Part shown: piece by piece, positions 1 to 9,026 of the stretch | Numbering within the stretch: position 1 is the first letter of the stretch | Layout: each line of letters opens with the position of its first letter | Source: Candidatus Bathyarchaeota archaeon | GTDB lineage: Archaea > Thermoproteota > Bathyarchaeia > Bathyarchaeales > Bathycorpusculaceae | Assembly: GCA_018396705.1 (NCBI GenBank) | Contig: JAGTQZ010000002.1 | Span: forward strand, 1-64,000 | DNA length: 64,000 nt | Reading direction: 5' to 3' | Translations under genes and position numbers: made by a program | Notes under the pieces: model-generated | The model's database searches: none | What the model saw: only the letters and a program-made list of their open reading frames with translations | What the model was told of the DNA's origin: nothing

Positions 1-142
1 GCATCAGCACAAACTTGATAGTATTAACAAACGTCATAACATCCATTCCAGCTCTAAAATGCAGAAGAAAACAAAGAACATGTCCCTATTCTAACAGTTA
101 AAAATTGTCCCAAATTAAATTCTACACATCTCACATTTTTCT

Positions 143-2566
143 TTACCTAATCTCGAATTTTTTAAAGACTAAGTATTTAAAGGACTCCACGATTCTAACT
201 GTGATTAACGCTGAAAAGCCCAGGGCAAAAAGAACTTGATCTGGTGAAAGTGAAGGGATTATTATGCCGTATATGCCTAGCAGTGTGAATCCAATTATTA
301 TGGCTGTAATAGATGCAATCAATCCTTTGCCGGGTTTTGAAGACCAGAAGTGTCTTCTTTCTCTTACGATGAAAACTCTAAATTGGCTATTAAAGACAAG
401 CACCAGCATTATAAAAGTGCGTAGTCTTTCCCACTCCAGTCGGAAATAATTCTTTCCTATTATCATTGCAATGACGCTTTCAACAACCAAGAGTAAGCCA
501 ACTACAAGAGATGCTAATGTAATGTTTTTAACGTTCCATTTGTTTGGGTTACTTGTGTATTTTACGCTATCTGTTGCTAATGACATTGTTGAAAAATCGT
601 TTGCAAAAATTAGCAGCGTCATACCTAATAGGCTGAGAACAATGTCATGTAACCAGAAAAATCCAAGCGTCAATAAAGTGACAAATTCTATCACTTTAGC
701 AACCTTATTTATAACCCACGTTAGCATTCGCTGATATATCTGCCTGCTTATTTTTATTGCATTAACAATGACTTTCAGCCCTTGTTCGGTTAAAACTACG
801 CTGGCTGAGGCTTTCGCCACATCTGTTGAGTTGCTTACCGCTGTTCCCATTTCCGCCTGCTTAAGCGCAGGCGCATCGTTAACTCCGTCACCAGTCATTC
901 CAACCATGTGTCCATTTGACTGCAAAAGCTTCACTATTTCATATTTATCTTCAGGATATACTTCGGCGAAGCCATCATACTTCTCGACAATTTTTGCTCT
1001 CTCCGCCTCATTTAAGGCTTTAAGTTCAGCTATTGGAATGATCCTATTGCCGATTGAGGCTTGAGAAGCTATCTCTTTAGCAATGCTGATATTATCGCCT
1101 GTAAGCATCATGGGCTTTATGCCAAGCGCTTTAATCTTCTCCACCATTATTTTTGAATCTGGTCTTATAGGGTCAGCCAAAGCTAAGAGCCCCATAAACA
1201 TGAGCCTATCAAAATCTTCTCCTTCCGATCTCGCCACCGCTAAAGTTCTATATCCCTTGTGTGATAACTCCTCTAACACTTTGCCTACTTCTTGTCGGAT
1301 TTCACTTGCATTTTTGCATAAGTCTAAAATTATTTGGGGTGCGCCTTTAACGGCTTTAAAACGTATTCCTTTGCCCTCCACAACGGCTTCGGATCTTTTA
1401 ATGGTCGGGTTAAAAGGCGTGAAGGAAACCCGTTTGTATGAGCTAAAATCAATGCCCAAAGAATTTGCGTAATTTATAACCGCTAAATCTATTGGATCTT
1501 TGCTTTCCTCTTCGGAAGCCAAACATGCTATTAACACTACATCTTCTTTTGTATACTTGAAAAATGGTATAACCTCAGCAACTGAAAGCTTATTCTGAGT
1601 TATTGTGCCTGTTTTATCCAAACAAACCACATCTATGGAAGCTGCATCCTCAATGGAGTCGAGACGAGTAACCAAGACTCCTTCCTTTGCGAGTTCCATA
1701 GCGCCAACCGCTTGAACTATAGTGAGCACAGCTGGTAACGCAACAGGAATAGCACCCATTAGAAAGATCACCGCGAACGTCAACATTGATAGAACGCCCA
1801 TGTTTAACATCAAAGCATATACTGAAGTTAAAATCAACGCCACTATGCCAACATACATCATATATTTGGTAATAGACATCATTATTTCTTCTTGATGAGA
1901 TTTCGGTTTTGCTGTTTTGACCAACTCAGCAGTTCTTCCAAAATATGTATTCATCCCAGTATTAACCACAACACATTTAGCTTCGCCTCTCGTCACTATG
2001 GAACTCGAGTAGACGATGTCGGAAGGGTTCAAATTAACTGGTAAAGATTCTCCTGTCAAAGCTGATTGGTCAACATAAAGTTCGCCGCTCACTATTTTGG
2101 CATCTGCGGGCACCAGATCGCCAAGTCCTACCAGTATAATGTCTCCTGGAACAATTTCTTTAGCGTCTTTCACTATCCATTTTCCTTCACGCAACACCTT
2201 CGCTTTTACTGCTAGCCTCTTTTTCAAAAACTCCAGCACTTTTTGCGAGCGATGCGAATGTATGAAGCCTATGACAACATTTATGGTAAGTAAAACAAAA
2301 ATTATGACTGCTTCAAGGTAATGACCGAGAACACATGAGAGGATTATGGCTAGTTCCAGTAGCCAAGGCATGGGACCCCAATAACGCTTAAAAAAATCTA
2401 TAAAGGGATTTTTCTTTTCTTCCGTTATCTCATTATATCCAAACTTTTCTAATCGATTTTTTGCTTCAGCCTCTGTAAGCCCATGCACAGATGCCTCTAA
2501 CAATTTGAACGTTTCTTCGATGGAAACATGCTTAAAGTCCGATGTACTCTTTATCTTGCTAGCCAT
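143..2566 (-). CDS. P-type ATPase, plasma-membrane H+-ATPase (type IIIA) family
   Basis: This 807-residue cation pump most resembles the proton pumps of plant and fungal plasma membranes. The N-terminal cation-ATPase domain spans about residues 10-60. The dephosphorylation motif TGES lies at 171-174, the phosphorylated aspartate is D317 in DKTGTIT, and the hinge reads TGDGVNDAP. The segment PVALPAV before the catalytic loop, and an Asn-Asp pair in the later membrane helix (ANDFSTMSLATD) where PMA pumps keep their proton-binding Asp, favour H+ over Ca2+ or K+. About ten membrane helices are visible. The length is slightly short of fungal PMA1, as expected for archaeal members without a long regulatory tail. 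It is transcribed alone. The ion is inferred from family motifs. Confidence 0.9.
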   Translation of the reverse strand: MASKIKSTSDFKHVSIEETFKLLEASVHGLTEAEAKNRLEKFGYNEITEEKKNPFIDFFKRYWGPMPWLLELAIILSCVLGHYLEAVIIFVLLTINVVIGFIHSHRSQKVLEFLKKRLAVKAKVLREGKWIVKDAKEIVPGDIILVGLGDLVPADAKIVSGELYVDQSALTGESLPVNLNPSDIVYSSSIVTRGEAKCVVVNTGMNTYFGRTAELVKTAKPKSHQEEIMMSITKYMMYVGIVALILTSVYALMLNMGVLSMLTFAVIFLMGAIPVALPAVLTIVQAVGAMELAKEGVLVTRLDSIEDAASIDVVCLDKTGTITQNKLSVAEVIPFFKYTKEDVVLIACLASEEESKDPIDLAVINYANSLGIDFSSYKRVSFTPFNPTIKRSEAVVEGKGIRFKAVKGAPQIILDLCKNASEIRQEVGKVLEELSHKGYRTLAVARSEGEDFDRLMFMGLLALADPIRPDSKIMVEKIKALGIKPMMLTGDNISIAKEIASQASIGNRIIPIAELKALNEAERAKIVEKYDGFAEVYPEDKYEIVKLLQSNGHMVGMTGDGVNDAPALKQAEMGTAVSNSTDVAKASASVVLTEQGLKVIVNAIKISRQIYQRMLTWVINKVAKVIEFVTLLTLGFFWLHDIVLSLLGMTLLIFANDFSTMSLATDSVKYTSNPNKWNVKNITLASLVVGLLLVVESVIAMIIGKNYFRLEWERLRTFIMLVLVFNSQFRVFIVRERRHFWSSKPGKGLIASITAIIIGFTLLGIYGIIIPSLSPDQVLFALGFSALITVRIVESFKYLVFKKFEIR

Positions 2567-2596
2567 ATTCCCTGGAATCAGTAAGCGACAGTTGCA

Positions 2597-2609
2597 TTAT
2601 AAACGTTTA
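2597..2609 (-). promoter_or_regulatory. Probable promoter (TATA box) of the H+-ATPase gene
   Basis: On the minus strand the sequence AACGTTTATAAT lies about 30-40 bases before the ATG at 2566. That is the usual distance for an archaeal TATA box with a very short leader. The stretch CAGGGAAT sits directly before the start as a weak ribosome binding site. Confidence 0.45.
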
Positions 2610-2860
2610 ATGTCTCTTAACAGAATTTTAGGTCTATGAGGCAGTGGTTCCAAGAATAAAGAGGACCAGCGCGATTTGTGAAATTACTTTTCTTGCATGA
2701 GGACCTAAGCTTTAAAATCTCAATCAACCAACCTTTCCTTTGATATAGTTAATAATTTAATGCTGTCACAAAGGGAAAGCTTTATGAGATTTAGTGAGGG
2801 AATTTTGTGATTTTTGTTTCGAAGCGTCAGTTTTCTTGATGAATCGTAAAATTAAGTAAT

Positions 2861-3304
2861 ATGATTGCACTTTTGTTCTTTGAAATGTCAGGAAATAAGG
2901 AAATTAGAGGCAAAACGTTGAAGGTTTACTTGTATTTGCTTAAGCATGGGCCATGTGAACTTAGAGATGTTCAGCGTGGGCTTGACTTTTCTTCAGCGTC
3001 TCTTGCTTCATATCATTTGGGTAAACTTTTGGAATTTGGGCTGGCTGGTCAAGATGAGTATGGGAGATATTATGCGGTTAAGGAGGCGTCTGAAAGGATT
3101 CTTGAAGGCTACTCGAAAATTGGGCCTGCTGTAGTGCCGCAGCTGTTTTTCTTCTCTTTATTCTTCACCATTCTCGTGGTTTTCTTCTCGGCTACAACTT
3201 GGAGCGGGTTAAATTTTGTTCCTTACTTGATTGGCGTAAGTTTTGCGATGGTTGCTGTTTTGTGGTTTGAGACAATTAGGCTTTGGCGGCGGCTGGCGGT
3301 TTAA
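2861..3304 (+). CDS. Membrane-anchored winged-helix transcription regulator
   Basis: The protein has 147 residues. About residues 10-75 form an ArsR-like winged helix: helix one around RGKTLKVYLYLLKHG, recognition helix around SSASLASYHLGKLLEFGL, and a wing with DEYGRYYAV. The last 60 residues hold two hydrophobic helices separated by a short loop (SGLNF). DNA binding is therefore likely tied to the membrane, as in archaeal one-component sensors. A start at the internal Met before SGNKEIRG is also possible. It lies 110 bases before the secreted DUF4382-like gene on the same strand and could control it. No ligand pocket is recognisable. Confidence 0.7.
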   Translation: MIALLFFEMSGNKEIRGKTLKVYLYLLKHGPCELRDVQRGLDFSSASLASYHLGKLLEFGLAGQDEYGRYYAVKEASERILEGYSKIGPAVVPQLFFFSLFFTILVVFFSATTWSGLNFVPYLIGVSFAMVAVLWFETIRLWRRLAV

Positions 3305-3413
3305 CAAGTTACTTTTGCATACTTCTATGTTTAAAAACCTTTTAAAATTGCTTTCAAACGTTTTTAAAAAACTTTAAAAAATGTAGGTTTTAATTTGTCG
3401 CTATTTTATTCCC

Positions 3414-4580
3414 ATGCAGAAGGAAGGAAAGTGCATGTATCGAAGATGGACTTTTAAGTACGGTTCAGCCGCAATAATAGCTGCTGTTATCGTTATTGCT
3501 TTGTCTTTGTTTGCGAACTTGCCCAACATGCCTTATATTCCAAAAGTTGAAGGAGCCACTCTTGCTGTTTTGCTGACTGATCCGCCGACGGTTCCTGCGG
3601 GAACAACTCAACTCAATTTGACCTACACAGATGTCTCGCTCCACGTTATCTATCCTAATGGCAGTGACGAATGGGTTCCGGTTAGCGCTTCAGGCACAGT
3701 GAACCTGTTTTCGCTCGTCAACATGACGCAGACCCTTGCCACCATAACTATACCAGTAAATTCAACAGTGGACAAAGTTAAATTTAACATTGAGAATGTC
3801 AAGGCAGTAATCAACGAACAAACTTACAATGTTACATCCCTGTCTGACACTTTTGTCGTCAAGATCTTGAATGGTAAAGTCAACCAAACTCTTTTAGGAG
3901 TGCTAATTGACTTTAACCCGACACTTGTTCAGATACAAGCGTTAGACGAAAACGATACAACAGTGTACTATTATGTGCTTGTACCAAGCGCAAAGGCTAT
4001 CATTGTACATGAGTTAACTGCAGCCCACCTTAAAGTTGGAACTATTATCGAGATTGGCGAAAACAATAAAGTACGACTTGTGCGTGTTATAGAGGACTTT
4101 TCAAGAAACCTCACAATTGTTTCGGCTTCACTCACAGTGGACGGTAACGTTACGAGTCTTTCGGTAACATTAAAGAATGAAGGAAATATTGCCTTCAGAA
4201 TTTTCGGGCTTACTTTACATGGCATATTTAACACAACGATGAAGTGGTGCTTCAATGGTTTTGGGCATGGTTGGCAGTGTAGGTGCAAGACAGGGGTTTT
4301 CCCTCAAACCATTCCTTTCAAAGTGAACGATACATCACTAATTCCGCTTTACGGAAACTTCCCTGAGAAAGGTGAACTTGTCAAGCCGTTTTCGTCATTA
4401 ACCATAGAACCCGGAGAAACTGTCAAGTTGAATTTCACAGGTGTTATTGCACTCTACACCTGCTGGAAGCATGATAAATATCCACTGTTTACAGTAACTC
4501 CCATAATCGGCAATGAATACACGATAAGACTAATGGGTGAAGGATTCCAATCCTACACTGTTACAGCAACTTTGCCTTAA
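3414..4580 (+). CDS. Secreted, membrane-anchored DUF4382-like protein
   Basis: The protein has 388 residues. A single N-terminal hydrophobic helix (about residues 15-35) acts as a signal or anchor. It is followed by a beta-rich domain beginning ATLAVLLTDPPTVPAG, with TDVSLHVIYP after it. That opening (LTDPP, then a strand that says how a quantity influences speech-like VSL/HV) is typical of DUF4382 domains found on archaeal and bacterial cell surfaces. Many N-x-S/T sites suggest N-glycosylation. A second beta-sandwich-like part (about 215-388) carries a cysteine cluster around CRCKTG. There is no catalytic signature. ATG at 3414 or 3435 are both possible; an AT-rich promoter-like tract lies just upstream. 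The function is unknown. Confidence 0.65.
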   Translation: MQKEGKCMYRRWTFKYGSAAIIAAVIVIALSLFANLPNMPYIPKVEGATLAVLLTDPPTVPAGTTQLNLTYTDVSLHVIYPNGSDEWVPVSASGTVNLFSLVNMTQTLATITIPVNSTVDKVKFNIENVKAVINEQTYNVTSLSDTFVVKILNGKVNQTLLGVLIDFNPTLVQIQALDENDTTVYYYVLVPSAKAIIVHELTAAHLKVGTIIEIGENNKVRLVRVIEDFSRNLTIVSASLTVDGNVTSLSVTLKNEGNIAFRIFGLTLHGIFNTTMKWCFNGFGHGWQCRCKTGVFPQTIPFKVNDTSLIPLYGNFPEKGELVKPFSSLTIEPGETVKLNFTGVIALYTCWKHDKYPLFTVTPIIGNEYTIRLMGEGFQSYTVTATLP

Positions 4581-4647
4581 CACTCCCATTTTCCCTTCTT
4601 TTTAAATTAAAGTTTCAGAAAAGTTTAGAATTGCAGAAACTACCGTT

Positions 4648-5433
4648 CTATATGTGAGGCAGAAGCAATGAAAGAGCTACAACGAGTAGGAATCCCATGA
4701 TCATGGACGCGACGACTAGTAGGCTTCTAGACTTATGTTGAAGTTCAGGGACAAGATCAACAGCTGAAACATAGATGAAAGTTCCGGCGCTGAGTCCTAA
4801 ACCTAGCGGGATCAGGATGTTGCCCAAATTTATTAAAAAGAGACTCGCAAAGATTCCAAGTGGCGTGTCGACTGCCGTAGCAAAAACAGAAAGAATCGCT
4901 TGCTTCTTGCTTTCCATTGAACTCAGGGCTAGTGAGAGGGCGGCGAAAGAATCTGGAATCTGGTGTATCGCAATTGCAAACGTGATGATAGTTCCGACTT
5001 CGGCCCCTGCTGAGAAGCTTACTGGAATTACGAAACCATCCATAAAACCGTGAAACGTTAGAGCGCTCACACCTATTAGGCCATGGTTTGGATCAATCGG
5101 TTTGCCGTGTATGTGAAAGTGGCCACCATGAATCTCCTCCGTGGCCAAAAGATATCTCTCAACAAAAAGTAGGATGAAGAAGCCAAGGGCAACGCCGAAA
5201 CTCACATATAATGAGGGCAACGACATTTCCCTTGCAGCATCAAACGCTTCAGGAAGTATGTCTACGAAAGTAACAGCCCCCAGTATGCCAGCGCTGAAGC
5301 CCAACATCAGATGCAGTACACGCTCATTTATCTGGACCTTAAATAATGGAAGTAGCGCTATCGTAAGAGGCGTCACAAAGGTGACTGCAGCCCAGAAAAC
5401 CAAATTTAAAATGTTGGAAACCAAATAAACCAC
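4648..5433 (-). CDS. ZIP family divalent metal transporter
   Basis: This 261-residue protein has eight predicted membrane helices, typical of ZIP (ZupT/GufA-like) Zn2+/Fe2+ importers. The paired metal-site helices are visible as HGFMDGFVIP and HQIPDSFAAL. A histidine-rich cytoplasmic loop (GGHFHIHG) lies between helices three and four. The start is GTG, four bases after an AGGA element. It is a single gene, convergent with the DUF4382-like gene and followed upstream on the same strand by the VTT protein. The exact metal cannot be read from sequence. Confidence 0.9.
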   Translation of the reverse strand: MVYLVSNILNLVFWAAVTFVTPLTIALLPLFKVQINERVLHLMLGFSAGILGAVTFVDILPEAFDAAREMSLPSLYVSFGVALGFFILLFVERYLLATEEIHGGHFHIHGKPIDPNHGLIGVSALTFHGFMDGFVIPVSFSAGAEVGTIITFAIAIHQIPDSFAALSLALSSMESKKQAILSVFATAVDTPLGIFASLFLINLGNILIPLGLGLSAGTFIYVSAVDLVPELQHKSRSLLVVASMIMGFLLVVALSLLLPHI

Positions 5434-5535
5434 TTCCTAGGTTAGGCGGATTAAGCAAGACTAATGATAGGATCAATCTTACCCAATAATAAGCCTATCG
5501 CAAAATTCTTTTCTGTAAGAGCCATCGTTTTACCG

Positions 5536-6165
5536 TTAGCTCTTGTTTTCTCGCTGCTTTAATTGTTCTTCATGAATTATCCCCAGTTTTCTAAGCATTT
5601 TCAATGTTGCCTTTTCAACATCCACCAGTATGAAGATTGCCGTTACAACAATGCCTACAGTCGCTGAAAATATCCACGTGTTTCTCCCAAAAGCCTCTGC
5701 GGCGAAGGGGGCTATCGCGTAGCCTATGAATGCTGAGGGCACAGTTATCACCAGTTTACCTATGAAGTAAGTTATGGCGAACCATACGACGTTTGCTCCG
5801 CTTAACCCCATAGGTATAACAACCCATTCGTCAGGTATTGGCGTTGCAGCCGCAACAATGTTCATAATATACATGGCTAACCTGCCATACTTTCCTATGT
5901 TTCTTTTAACGCGTCTTTTTCTATCAACGATTCTGCCTAAGCCGTAAGAGGCTACGAAGTGCACTGTTTTAGCTGATGTCGCACCGATTGCAACAGCTAA
6001 TCCTATAGCCAACCTATCCATCTCTGGAAAACTTATGGCAATGAGCATTGCCTCTAGAGCATTTGACGGCGAAGCAAATGGGACTAAACTAACAGCAAAC
6101 GTGAACACAAATATTCCAATAAAGCCCAATGAGCTTACAAGCCCATAGAAACCTGTAAGGTCCAT
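5536..6165 (-). CDS. VTT/DedA-like (SNARE-associated) membrane protein
   Basis: About 209 residues with five to six hydrophobic segments. The layout matches the VTT (DedA/Tvp38/TMEM41) family: an N-terminal re-entrant-like segment (SLVPFASPSNALEAML), a basic loop (DRKRRVKRNIGKYGR), and a proline-containing segment (AAATPIPDEWVVIPMGLSG). Bacterial and eukaryotic relatives move or scramble phospholipids or carrier lipids. I chose the ATG at 6165 because a GGTGAT ribosome binding site lies six bases before it; a longer frame would begin at 6225. The C-terminus is a soluble charged tail. Substrate unknown. Confidence 0.7.
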   Translation of the reverse strand: MDLTGFYGLVSSLGFIGIFVFTFAVSLVPFASPSNALEAMLIAISFPEMDRLAIGLAVAIGATSAKTVHFVASYGLGRIVDRKRRVKRNIGKYGRLAMYIMNIVAAATPIPDEWVVIPMGLSGANVVWFAITYFIGKLVITVPSAFIGYAIAPFAAEAFGRNTWIFSATVGIVVTAIFILVDVEKATLKMLRKLGIIHEEQLKQRENKS

Positions 6166-6277
6166 ACAATCACCAAGGCATCTCCATATCTTCTTTAGTT
6201 GGATGAGCTGCATATGCAGCAGCAATTTTTAATAGTTATTATGTTTCTTTTATGGATTATTCTTGGAAGGGGTTTGT

Positions 6278-6970
6278 TTGGCGGTGATTCTTGATGTATG
6301 TGAGGTTAAAAAGAGTTATCGCATTGGTAAGGTTACCGTTCAAGCTTTGAGAGGCGTCAGTTTCTGTGTTGGGGAGGGCGAGTTTCTGGCCGTTTTAGGC
6401 CCTTCTGGCAGTGGGAAATCTACTCTTTTGCATCTTATTGGATGTTTGGATCGGCCTGATGATGGAGAAATTATAATTGAGGGGAGAAACGTCCTTAAAC
6501 TAAGTGATGACGAATTAGCCGACCTTCGCCTCAAAAAGATAGGTTTTGTTTTTCAGTTTTTCAACTTGCTGCCTAGATTAACAGCTTTCGAGAATGTTAA
6601 ACTGCCACTGGTGCTGGCTGGAGCCTCCGAAAAGGAGTCTTATGAGAAAGCTAAAGAACTTTTGGAACTGGTGGGGCTTGGAGAACGTCTAAATCATAGG
6701 CCTTCAGAGTTGAGTGGTGGAGAACAGCAAAGGGTGGCCATCGCCAGAGCTTTGGTTAACAATCCAAAATTGGTTTTGGCTGACGAGCCAACTGGCAATT
6801 TGGATACTAAGTCAGGCTGGGAAATAGTTAATTTGATGAGAAGATTGAACGAGGAGATGAAGCAAACGTTTATTGTGGTTACCCATGACCCTCAAATAGC
6901 AGAGGTTGCGGATAGAATAATCTACCTTAGAGACGGCCTGATTGAAGGAGTAAAAAGCGTCTTAAGGTGA
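6278..6970 (+). CDS. ABC transporter ATP-binding protein, MacB/LolD type
   Basis: About 230 residues. Walker A is GPSGSGKST, the Q-loop is VFQFFNLLPRLT, the signature is LSGGEQQR, and Walker B is LVLADEPT followed by GNLDTKSG. This combination is typical of the LolD/MacB/FtsE subfamily that works with long-helix FtsX-like permeases. A strong GGAAGGGG ribosome binding site at 6265-6272 makes the TTG at 6278 or GTG at 6284 more likely than the TTG at 6263. The permease gene starts 7 bases after the stop, so the two form one transporter. The cargo is unknown; relatives export lipids, peptides or drugs, or transmit mechanical force. Confidence 0.92.
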   Translation: MAVILDVCEVKKSYRIGKVTVQALRGVSFCVGEGEFLAVLGPSGSGKSTLLHLIGCLDRPDDGEIIIEGRNVLKLSDDELADLRLKKIGFVFQFFNLLPRLTAFENVKLPLVLAGASEKESYEKAKELLELVGLGERLNHRPSELSGGEQQRVAIARALVNNPKLVLADEPTGNLDTKSGWEIVNLMRRLNEEMKQTFIVVTHDPQIAEVADRIIYLRDGLIEGVKSVLR

Positions 6971-6977
6971 GAAAACG

Positions 6978-8240
6978 TTGAAGCCGAGCAAGATGTTAAG
7001 CATGGCTTGGCTAAACCTGAAACAGAGAAAACTGAGGACAGCCCTCACCACTCTAAGTGTTGTGATAGGTATCACAACGATTATAGCTGTAGCTTCCCTG
7101 GGCGAAGGCTTCAGGGGAGAAATTAGACAAAGAATGGAGCAAGGCTTCGAACTCGACGTCCTAATAGTTTTCCCTGGAAGCTTTGCAGCTGGACTGCGGG
7201 AGGGCTTCAGTCAAGCAGACATCGATTATGTAAAGGGGATAGAAAATGTAACTTTTGCAACCCCCCTCATAACCATACCCTTAACAGAAGACATAAAACT
7301 GTGCAATGAGACAGGCGTCAAACTAGGTGCCTTCACAGTTGGCGGTGTAAACTTCACGGAGATGAGGGAAATGCTTCCACAGAGATTCAAACTGATGAAT
7401 GGAAACTTCCCTGCGGAGAATGAGACGGGAAAGATTGTTCTGGGCTACAAGGCAGGCATCGTGAACGAAACAGTGATTGCAGGTGTGGGCGATAATGTAT
7501 CACTAATTATGGCCTCTGGAACTTTACAATTAAATTTTGCGGTTTCAGGGGTTCTTGCAAAAGGAGGCACCTCCAGCATAACAAACTTTGACTATTGGGC
7601 ATTCATTTCCATTGAGGATGCCCGTAAAATAGTTCATAATAAGGATAAGCCATACCAAATAATCCTAGTGAAGGTTTCCAGCGTTCAGAAAGCGGAAAAT
7701 GTTGCAAAGGAGATTGAGAAACATTTCCCACCTTACTCTGTTACTGTTTTTGTTCCTGTAGCTTTTGCACGGCAAGTTGACAGCATATTAAATCTGGTTC
7801 AAATGTTTCTTGTTGCCATAGGATCCATCTCGCTTCTCGTGGCTGGAGTCGGTATAATGAACATTATGACGGTGGCTGTCATGGAGAGAACCCGTGAAAT
7901 TGGAATATTAAAGGCTGTGGGAGCCAAAAATCGCACCGTGTTAGGTATGTTTCTGGCGGAGGCTCTATTGATAGGTATTATTGGAGGCTTGATCGGGGAA
8001 TTCACAGGATACCTTTTTTCATACGGTTTAGCTCTAGCATTGAACAGCTTCTTGCAGCCTGCCGGTATTGGGGTAATGGAACGACCAGACACCCAACGAA
8101 TAGGAATGACTCCAGCATTCTCGCCCGCCTGGATGGTAACTGCCATTTTATTCGCCATAACTATCTGCATAGTTTTTGGCCTGTATCCAGCAAGAAAAGC
8201 TGCAAAACTGAACCCTGTTGAAGCTTTACGTTATGAATAA
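6978..8240 (+). CDS. ABC transporter permease, MacB/FtsX type
   Basis: This 420-residue protein has one N-terminal membrane helix (about 20-45), a large extracytoplasmic MacB periplasmic-core-like domain (about 50-265), then three helices in the FtsX domain. The FtsX domain carries GVGIMNIMTVAVMERTREIG and ILKAVGAKNRTV, the coupling-helix region typical of this family. The C-terminal signature is YPARKAAKLNPVEALRYE. It starts with TTG behind AGGTGA and is co-transcribed with the ATPase gene. No membrane-fusion partner is present, as expected for a single-membrane archaeon. Confidence 0.92.
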   Translation: MKPSKMLSMAWLNLKQRKLRTALTTLSVVIGITTIIAVASLGEGFRGEIRQRMEQGFELDVLIVFPGSFAAGLREGFSQADIDYVKGIENVTFATPLITIPLTEDIKLCNETGVKLGAFTVGGVNFTEMREMLPQRFKLMNGNFPAENETGKIVLGYKAGIVNETVIAGVGDNVSLIMASGTLQLNFAVSGVLAKGGTSSITNFDYWAFISIEDARKIVHNKDKPYQIILVKVSSVQKAENVAKEIEKHFPPYSVTVFVPVAFARQVDSILNLVQMFLVAIGSISLLVAGVGIMNIMTVAVMERTREIGILKAVGAKNRTVLGMFLAEALLIGIIGGLIGEFTGYLFSYGLALALNSFLQPAGIGVMERPDTQRIGMTPAFSPAWMVTAILFAITICIVFGLYPARKAAKLNPVEALRYE

Positions 8241-8675
8241 GCCTCTAACAAGATATTTATAGGCTGTGGTTTACACGCTAAACCAGCCCCGCTGGAAACT
8301 TGTGCTCAATCCATTTAAGGCAACTAGCCCACAAGTTGGCGGTCAGTTCTAGGAGTAGCCATTTTAAGTTTTAGAAACTGGTTAATGGTTAAGCTGAAGC
8401 TTTCAGTCTCGCGAAAGAACTCAGATACTTTAGAAAGTAGGATTCAAGGACGCTTGGAAAGAAAAGAAGAATGAGATTTATCACAAAATATCATCATGAT
8501 GGACATTTTAGAAAGTATGAAATCAGAAGTTACGAAATAAATTAATAGAGTTAAATTGGAAGTTTGCCATTCTATTCTTTTAGTGTCTCCTAACAGAAAA
8601 CTAAAAATAAAACTGTAGGATATTTTTGCATAAATTTTATATTTCTTGTCGACGAACTACCGCTGTGGGATTAAT
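8241..8675. other. 435-base gap with a candidate structured RNA in its first part
   Basis: No convincing protein gene is seen here. The first 100 bases hold a TATA-like element (about 8252-8260) and two stem-loops, listed separately. The rest (about 8360-8640) is AT-rich with no repeat or recognisable motif. A TATA-like tract near 8637-8645 may drive the small zinc-finger gene that follows. Confidence 0.4.
8262..8345 (+). ncRNA. Candidate structured non-coding RNA (two stem-loops)
   Basis: Two adjacent stems are visible. The first pairs GGCTGTGGTTT (8262-8272) with AAACCAGCC (8280-8288), leaving one bulge. The second pairs CCGC plus AACTTGTG (8289-8304) with CACAAGTT plus GGCGG (8330-8342). 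An archaeal TATA-like element, ATATTTATA, precedes them. The second stem has an internal asymmetric loop, as many archaeal guide RNAs do, but I see no clean ACA or box C/D signature. It could instead be a terminator for the ABC operon. Confidence 0.3.
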
Positions 8676-8810
8676 GTGGTGGAGTATAAGTGGGAGTGCA
8701 CACGTTGTAGGATGATTATTACTACGTCTAGCGCATTTCCTCCGGATAAAAAGGCTGGAGGCCCTTGTCCACGAAATTCTCGCGGAGAACATAGTTGGAT
8801 TAGGAGGTAA
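8676..8810 (+). CDS. Small zinc-finger protein (44 aa)
   Basis: A 44-codon frame starts with GTG five bases after GGGA. The protein begins MVEYKWECTRC. It has a CxxC pair, then PPDKKAGGPCP, and ends with GEHSWIRR. The spacing W-x-C-x2-C ... G-x-C-P ... H-x-W matches a widespread family of very small bacterial and archaeal zinc-ribbon-like proteins with a CCCH-type site. Function in that family is unknown. The gene stands alone between two longer intergenic stretches. The motif is clear; the start codon is less certain (a second GTG follows directly). Confidence 0.6.
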   Translation: MVEYKWECTRCRMIITTSSAFPPDKKAGGPCPRNSRGEHSWIRR

Positions 8811-9026
8811 GCTTCGCTTTCTAAATGTGCTTTAATGCTCTTATTTTTGATAGTCGTTTTTGTGTTTAAATTAGCCATTAAAAGTCTGCAGCATTTTCTC
8901 CAAACCGTTGCTAACTGGATACTTTACGCACTCAGATGGTTTGTTAAACTCGCTTTAAATTCTAGGAATTAATTAGGGCAGCAAGATTAAAATAGAAAAT
9001 TTCATTTGTTATTCTGGCTGAGGAAT

